Assembly (NCBI GenBank): GCA_958441075.1 | Contig: CAUCBQ010000016.1 | Coordinates: 1-19,416 of the forward strand | DNA length: 19,416 nucleotides | Direction: 5' to 3' | From: an uncultured Clostridiaceae bacterium | Lineage (GTDB): Bacteria; Bacillota; Clostridia; Lachnospirales; Lachnospiraceae | Shown: positions 14,939-19,416 of the stretch, piece by piece | Layout: every line of letters starts with the position of its first letter | How positions within the stretch are numbered: position 1 is the stretch's first letter | Program-made: the position numbers and the translations under genes | Notes under the pieces: generated by a model | What the model saw: the letters and a program-made list of their open reading frames with translations, nothing else | The model's database searches: none | Told to the model about the DNA's origin: nothing

Positions 14939-17022
14939 GAAATACGGTATCCTTTGAACGGATGATGAATCAGGTGGTGGAGCGGTATGTGTCGGAAAAT
15001 AACCAGCAGGTTGCCGCCCATATTTCCTACCGTCTGAAGATGGGAAGGGAGCTTGTTGCAGGTTTCGCAGATACCCTGAGCCGTATGCCCAGACTTCATC
15101 AGACAGAAGAGTTTATATCCAGAAAAACCGCGTCTATGGAACTGGAAGGTATTGTTATTCTTTCGGAGGACGGCAGCGTATTTCCGGAATCCTCCTGTCC
15201 CGATTATCTGAGGCAGTGGTTTAGGGAAAATCCAAAGATATGGGAGGAACCGGTGACTTCCTATGTAGCGGACCAGAGTATTATCTTTACAGCACCTGTC
15301 CGGTATCAGGATGGTACCCTGGGAGTTGTGACAGGTCTTCAGAATTACTGGGATATTCAGGCTCTGGTTTTCCGGGCGGATTATCAGGAGCGGGGATTCA
15401 GCTTTCTGATCGACGGCGAAACGGGTAAAATACTCATTGCTGATGAGAAGTCGGATTTTTTTGTTTCAAATGAGGATCTGGCCTCCTTATTGGGAGACAC
15501 AGACCTTTGTCAAAACAGCTGTAAAACCTATGAGAGAACGATGCCTGACGGGGAAAAGGTGCTGATTTCTCTGTACAATGTAGGAGATACAGGCTGGATA
15601 CAGGCAGCGGTTATTCCTTCCGATTTCCTTAAAGGGCCCGTTGAGCACCATATGGATATTTATGCCGTTGTGGTTGTGGCGATTATGGTTCTGTTCGGTG
15701 TGCTGATTATGCGTCTGATTAAGGAAAACCAGCGGTGGGAGAAGCTTTCAATCACAGATCCTCTGACAGGAGGGTGGAGCAGGGAAGGCTTTATAAAGCT
15801 GGGAACCCAAAGTACAGAAGAGGGTGATCCACATTCCTGGGCTGTTGTGTATCTGAATATTGCAGACTTCCGCTATATTAATGAAAACTGGGGCGAAGAA
15901 GACGGCAACCGGACTCTGCAGTTTGTTTACCGTATGTTTACCCAATTTTTGAAGAAGGGGGAACTGGTAAGCAGGAGCAATATGGATCACTTTTTCCTGC
16001 TTTTAAATGACCCGGATGACCAGGAAGTGAACCGCCGTATTATTGGGATAAGAGAGGCGATTAATAAAGAAATCCATCAAAAATTCGGGGAATACAGTAT
16101 GGATTTTTCGATTGGAGGCTGCCGGCTGAACCTTTCGGGAAGTATTTCCAATGCCATGAATAAGGCAATTTATGCCAGTAAGCTGTCAAAAGACAGTAAT
16201 GTGTGCAGTTTTTACAATACCCATATTGCAGATATGCTTGAGAGGGAAGAACGTCTGAACAATTTGTTTGAGGATTCTGTTAAAAACAGAGATTTTAAGG
16301 TTTATCTTCAGCCCAAGGTATCTCCCTCAGGGATCAGGGCCTGTCAGGCGGAGGCCCTTGTGCGGTGGATTCATCCTATGGAAGGGATTATTTATCCCTC
16401 TGAATTTATTCCGCTTTTTGAAAAAAACGGTAAAATCTGCGATTTGGATCTCTATATGTTTGAGGAGGTCTGCCGTCTGACTGATGGGTGGATTCAGGAG
16501 AAAAAAGCGGTATCACAGATATCGGTTAATATTTCCCGTTTCCATTTAAGGGAGGCAGGAAGCGAGATCTGGAAGGAGTACAAAAGTATTCTTGACCGGT
16601 ACGATATTCCTGATGGCACCATAGAGATGGAGCTTACAGAAACAATTCTGCTGGAGGAAAATCAGATTCCATTTGTAAAAGCGATATTAGACGGCTTTCG
16701 TTCCTGCGGCCTGAGGGTGGCTCTGGACGATTTTGGCTTTGCCTATTCCTCTCTTTCGATGCTGAAAGAGTTCGCCGTTGATACCTTAAAGATGGATCGC
16801 AGCTTCTTTATCAATGAAAATGACAAATCGAGGAAAATTGTAGGAAGCATTATTCAGCTGGCCCACAGTCTGAATATGGATGTGGTAGCTGAAGGAATTG
16901 AAGAAAAGGAACAGGTGGAAATGCTGTGGAAAATGGGCTGCGACCTGATCCAGGGTTATGTCTATTCCAGGCCTCTGCCTGTTGATGAGTTTGAGCAATG
17001 GAGACAGGAGCATGAAAGATAA
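14857..17022 (+). CDS. Membrane cyclic-di-GMP phosphodiesterase with degenerate GGDEF and intact EAL domains
   Basis: A 721-residue sensor enzyme. TM1 (about 11-29), an extracytoplasmic Cache-like sensor region (about 32-262) and TM2 (about 266-288) precede a GGDEF domain (about 295-455). The signature there is NMDHF (375-379) instead of GGDEF, and the metal-binding region reads LNIADF, so it should not make cyclic-di-GMP. The EAL domain (about 465-715) keeps the catalytic set: EAL 499-501, N558 in SVNIS, E592 and E595 in ELTE, DDFG 624-627, K645 and D647 in LKMD, E679 in AEGIEE, and Q699. It should therefore hydrolyse cyclic-di-GMP to pGpG. The ATG at 14857 gives a natural basic METNRKRRR end, but ribosome entry may instead occur at 14825 through the G tract. 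The 3' end overlaps the diguanylate cyclase gene by 11 bases. Confidence 0.9.
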   Translation: METNRKRRRIFTACVALVAVFSLVAGIGNTVSFERMMNQVVERYVSENNQQVAAHISYRLKMGRELVAGFADTLSRMPRLHQTEEFISRKTASMELEGIVILSEDGSVFPESSCPDYLRQWFRENPKIWEEPVTSYVADQSIIFTAPVRYQDGTLGVVTGLQNYWDIQALVFRADYQERGFSFLIDGETGKILIADEKSDFFVSNEDLASLLGDTDLCQNSCKTYERTMPDGEKVLISLYNVGDTGWIQAAVIPSDFLKGPVEHHMDIYAVVVVAIMVLFGVLIMRLIKENQRWEKLSITDPLTGGWSREGFIKLGTQSTEEGDPHSWAVVYLNIADFRYINENWGEEDGNRTLQFVYRMFTQFLKKGELVSRSNMDHFFLLLNDPDDQEVNRRIIGIREAINKEIHQKFGEYSMDFSIGGCRLNLSGSISNAMNKAIYASKLSKDSNVCSFYNTHIADMLEREERLNNLFEDSVKNRDFKVYLQPKVSPSGIRACQAEALVRWIHPMEGIIYPSEFIPLFEKNGKICDLDLYMFEEVCRLTDGWIQEKKAVSQISVNISRFHLREAGSEIWKEYKSILDRYDIPDGTIEMELTETILLEENQIPFVKAILDGFRSCGLRVALDDFGFAYSSLSMLKEFAVDTLKMDRSFFINENDKSRKIVGSIIQLAHSLNMDVVAEGIEEKEQVEMLWKMGCDLIQGYVYSRPLPVDEFEQWRQEHER

Positions 17023-18937
17023 CAGTATAGAAAAGACTTTGCCCAGGATGGCAAGGCTTATGATACTGATCTTAATCGTTTTAATTCTTCCGGCCAATAT
17101 GGCGCTGCAGTTCTATATACAGCATCAGAACCAGAAGCAGAGCTCGAAAGAGATATTCTGGCAGATGGAGCAGCTGATACGGAACAATGCCTATGATGTG
17201 CAGCGGGAGAAAAAGGAGTTTTCCCGTCAATGTATTCAGTCTGCACGGATGGCCGCATATTTTGTGGAGCATTATCCGGAGCACATTACGGATCTGGAGC
17301 ATACAAGAGAACTGGCGGAAGTGATGGATGTGGATGAGATCCATTTCATTACGCCTCAGGGGGAGATTTACGCGGGCACTCATCCGGAGTATTACGGGCT
17401 GGGCTTTGATTCCGGGGATCAGATGCGCTTTTTCCTGCCTATGCTGGAGGATACCTCTCTGGAGCTGTGCCAGGAGATTACACCCAATACTGCAGAAAGA
17501 AAGCCCATGCAGTATGCGGCAGTGTGGATGAAGGATAAAAGCGGGATTCTGCAGATAGGGATGGAACCGGAGCGTCTTTTAAAGCAGATGGAGGAAAAAA
17601 GTCTGAGAAAGGTAGTTTCTGAGATTCCTTCCGACCTTACGGGATACCTGCATATTGTAAATATGGACACAGGGAAGGTGGAGGCCTCTACTTCCACTGA
17701 CATGATCGGAACAGATCTCAGAAGGCAGATAAGGACGAGGGAAATAGCCGGGGATATGACAGCCTATCATTACCGGTACGGGGGCAGAAGATATTGTGTC
17801 TATAATCAGAAGTATGGCCAGTATCTGCTGGTCCGGTCCTTTATATCCGCTTATCCCCTTCACAGTGTAATTCAGTCCACCATACTTGTATTTATCTATA
17901 TATTCGGAGCATCTATGGCAGTTCTCTGGATTATCATGTGGTATATGAAAGTCCGGCTTGCAGATAATCTGACGGCGATTGTAGGGGAACTGAAGAAAAT
18001 AGAAGACGGAAATATAAATAACCTGGAAATTCATACGGGAATTTTGGAATTTGATGAGCTAGTTCAATACATCAATGAGCTGTTAAAGAGCATTCGCCTG
18101 AACTGGGATAAGATGAATCATGTAATTGAAAACAGCAGAGTCCCCATGGGAATTTTCGAGTATAACCAGTTCTATAAAAAGACCTTTATGAATGGACGTA
18201 TCAGGGGAATTCTGGGGATCAGCGGGAGAGACAGTTCGGCTCTGGTTCAGGAGGTAAAGGACAGGCTGGAGCAGATAGAAAAATCTCCCGTGGATAAAAA
18301 GGAATCCATTTACAGATATGAAAGAAATGGAGAAACGGTATTTGTCCGAATTGAAAAGCTTGCAGACGAGCAGAGTACAACATGGTGCGTTACGGACGTT
18401 TCACTGTGGTGGAAGGAGCTCAATCTGTTAAGAGAGCAGAGCAGCCGGGACAGTCTGACTATGCTTTACAACAGAAGAGGCTTCAGCGAACATCTGGAGG
18501 CTCTGTTTGCGGCTCCGCAGTCCATAGGAATCGGTGTTATGATTATGCTGGACGCAGACGGTTTGAAGGGAATCAATGATATCTATGGACACCGGATGGG
18601 AGACGCCTACCTGCGTCAGATTGGCCGTCAGATTGAGTTTTCAGGAGAAAATCGTTTTGTCAGCGCCAGAATGGGCGGAGATGAGTTCTGTGCCTTTCTT
18701 TACGGCTATTCATCCAGAGAAGAAGCAAAAGAGGTTCTGAAGGATTTTGAAGCCCGCCGGGGAGAGGCATTTATGGACCCTGAGATGAGAAATGTTCTGG
18801 GAACCGTAGAATTTTCCGTGGGCTATGCTTTTTATCCGGAGGACGGAACGGATTACCATGTTCTGATGCATATTTCCGATGAACGGATGTATGAAGAGAA
18901 AAAAAGACGCAAGGGCAGGGGGACGGGCAGAGGATGA
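17012..18937 (+). CDS. Membrane diguanylate cyclase with intact GGDEF domain
   Basis: A 641-residue sensor enzyme predicted to make cyclic-di-GMP from two GTP. TM1 (about 14-34), an extracytoplasmic Cache-like sensor (about 36-285), TM2 (about 288-312), a HAMP-like linker (about 313-366) and a PAS-like segment (about 370-465) lead to a GGDEF domain (about 475-635). The key residues are present: DADGLKGINDIYGH (514-527) and RMGGDEF (553-559). The RxxD inhibitory site expected before GGDEF is absent, so product inhibition through that site is unlikely. The start at 17012 lies within the previous gene (11-base overlap) with GGAGA eight bases upstream. A longer in-frame option at 16958 lies deep in the EAL gene and lacks support. 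The stop overlaps the sbcD start as ATGA. Confidence 0.92.
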   Translation: MKDNSIEKTLPRMARLMILILIVLILPANMALQFYIQHQNQKQSSKEIFWQMEQLIRNNAYDVQREKKEFSRQCIQSARMAAYFVEHYPEHITDLEHTRELAEVMDVDEIHFITPQGEIYAGTHPEYYGLGFDSGDQMRFFLPMLEDTSLELCQEITPNTAERKPMQYAAVWMKDKSGILQIGMEPERLLKQMEEKSLRKVVSEIPSDLTGYLHIVNMDTGKVEASTSTDMIGTDLRRQIRTREIAGDMTAYHYRYGGRRYCVYNQKYGQYLLVRSFISAYPLHSVIQSTILVFIYIFGASMAVLWIIMWYMKVRLADNLTAIVGELKKIEDGNINNLEIHTGILEFDELVQYINELLKSIRLNWDKMNHVIENSRVPMGIFEYNQFYKKTFMNGRIRGILGISGRDSSALVQEVKDRLEQIEKSPVDKKESIYRYERNGETVFVRIEKLADEQSTTWCVTDVSLWWKELNLLREQSSRDSLTMLYNRRGFSEHLEALFAAPQSIGIGVMIMLDADGLKGINDIYGHRMGDAYLRQIGRQIEFSGENRFVSARMGGDEFCAFLYGYSSREEAKEVLKDFEARRGEAFMDPEMRNVLGTVEFSVGYAFYPEDGTDYHVLMHISDERMYEEKKRRKGRGTGRG

Positions 18938-19416
18938 AGCTGTTTCACCTTTCTGACCTGCACCTGGGAAAACGGGTGAATGAGTTTTCCATGGTGGAGG
19001 ATCAGCAGTATATTTTAAACCGTATTCTGGAATGGGTCTTAAGGGAACAGCCCGATGGGCTGATTCTGGCAGGGGATATTTATGACAAAGCCGTACCGTC
19101 GGCAGAAGCAGTCAGCCTGTTTGACTGGTTTCTCACAGAACTGGCAGAAAAGAACTGTCCGGTGTGTATTGTGAGCGGGAATCATGATTCTGCGGAACGG
19201 CTGGCGTTCGGTTCCAGGCTGATGAATGCCAGAAAGATATTCCTTGCTCCGGTTTATGACGGGAGAGTGGAGACGGTTGATTTTGAGGATGGGTTTGGAA
19301 TCGTCCGAATCCATCTGCTTCCCTTTGTGCGTCCCGCGATGGTCCGTCATGCGTTTCCGGAGGAGGCAGAGCATATTACAGACTATCAGACTGCCCTCAC
19401 GGCAGCAGTGGATCAC
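18934..19416 (+). CDS. sbcD: Exonuclease SbcCD subunit D (Mre11-like nuclease), 3' end cut off by the window
   Basis: The first 161 residues of a calcineurin-like metallophosphoesterase. SbcD pairs with the SMC-like ATPase SbcC to cut DNA hairpins and process broken ends. Metal-binding motifs are in order and intact: SDLHLGK (7-13, with D8 and H10), AGDIYDKA (46-53, with D48) and SGNHD (81-85), spaced as in SbcD and Mre11. The frame is open to the right edge with no stop. The ATG overlaps the diguanylate cyclase stop as ATGA (18934-18937), and AGGGGGA about ten bases before can act as a ribosome binding site. sbcC would be expected immediately beyond the window. Co-translation of a DNA repair nuclease with cyclic-di-GMP enzymes is unusual and may be only gene packing. 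Confidence 0.92.
   Translation, partial: MKLFHLSDLHLGKRVNEFSMVEDQQYILNRILEWVLREQPDGLILAGDIYDKAVPSAEAVSLFDWFLTELAEKNCPVCIVSGNHDSAERLAFGSRLMNARKIFLAPVYDGRVETVDFEDGFGIVRIHLLPFVRPAMVRHAFPEEAEHITDYQTALTAAVDH

Noticed and set aside
16958..17011. Earlier in-frame start of the diguanylate cyclase
   Set aside because: It lies 65 bases inside the EAL gene with no ribosome binding site; the ATG at 17012 has GGAGA at good spacing.
19039..19416. Minus-strand open frame at the right edge
   Set aside because: It is antisense to sbcD, which has all its metal-binding motifs in the plus frame.

Overview
The window looks like a chromosomal segment of an anaerobic Gram-positive Firmicute of the class Clostridia, most likely Lachnospiraceae or a close relative. 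This is inferred from the mid-range GC content, strong AGGAGG-type ribosome binding sites, TTGACA/TATAAT-type promoters, and the gene repertoire: a clostridial iron alcohol dehydrogenase, a FeoA-FeoB fusion, a VanW/G5-type surface protein, YfhO and ApbE. No phage, insertion sequence, tRNA, rRNA or CRISPR array was seen.

Left part (1-6848). A truncated plus-strand membrane protein converges on a minus-strand block. Read in transcription order, the block is feoAB fusion, vanW-family protein, LysR regulator, then iron alcohol dehydrogenase. The vanW and lysR genes overlap as ATGA and share a well-formed promoter embedded in the last codons of feoB. The alcohol dehydrogenase has its own leader with a Rex-like half-palindrome.

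Middle part (6849-10221). Divergent from feoB is a small two-helix membrane protein. It is followed by guaB (IMP dehydrogenase, own promoter, terminator-like hairpin) and an ApbE-type flavin transferase lipoprotein. The apbE promoter is so close to the start codon that the mRNA may be leaderless.

Right part (10222-19416). From one strong promoter, six plus-strand genes follow without a visible terminator: gtrA-like, yfhO, argH, a membrane EAL phosphodiesterase with a ruined GGDEF domain, a membrane GGDEF diguanylate cyclase, and the start of sbcD. Most junctions overlap or are separated by under 30 bases; the argH-EAL gap is 59 bases.

The most interesting signal is a run of ten G (14837-14846) between a well-placed Shine-Dalgarno/ATG and the EAL gene. 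With ten G the upstream ATG is out of frame and stops after 37 codons. With eight or eleven G it would read straight into the phosphodiesterase. This looks like a slipped-strand phase-variation switch on cyclic-di-GMP turnover. Because the next gene, an apparently active diguanylate cyclase, overlaps it, the switch could affect both sides of the cyclic-di-GMP balance.
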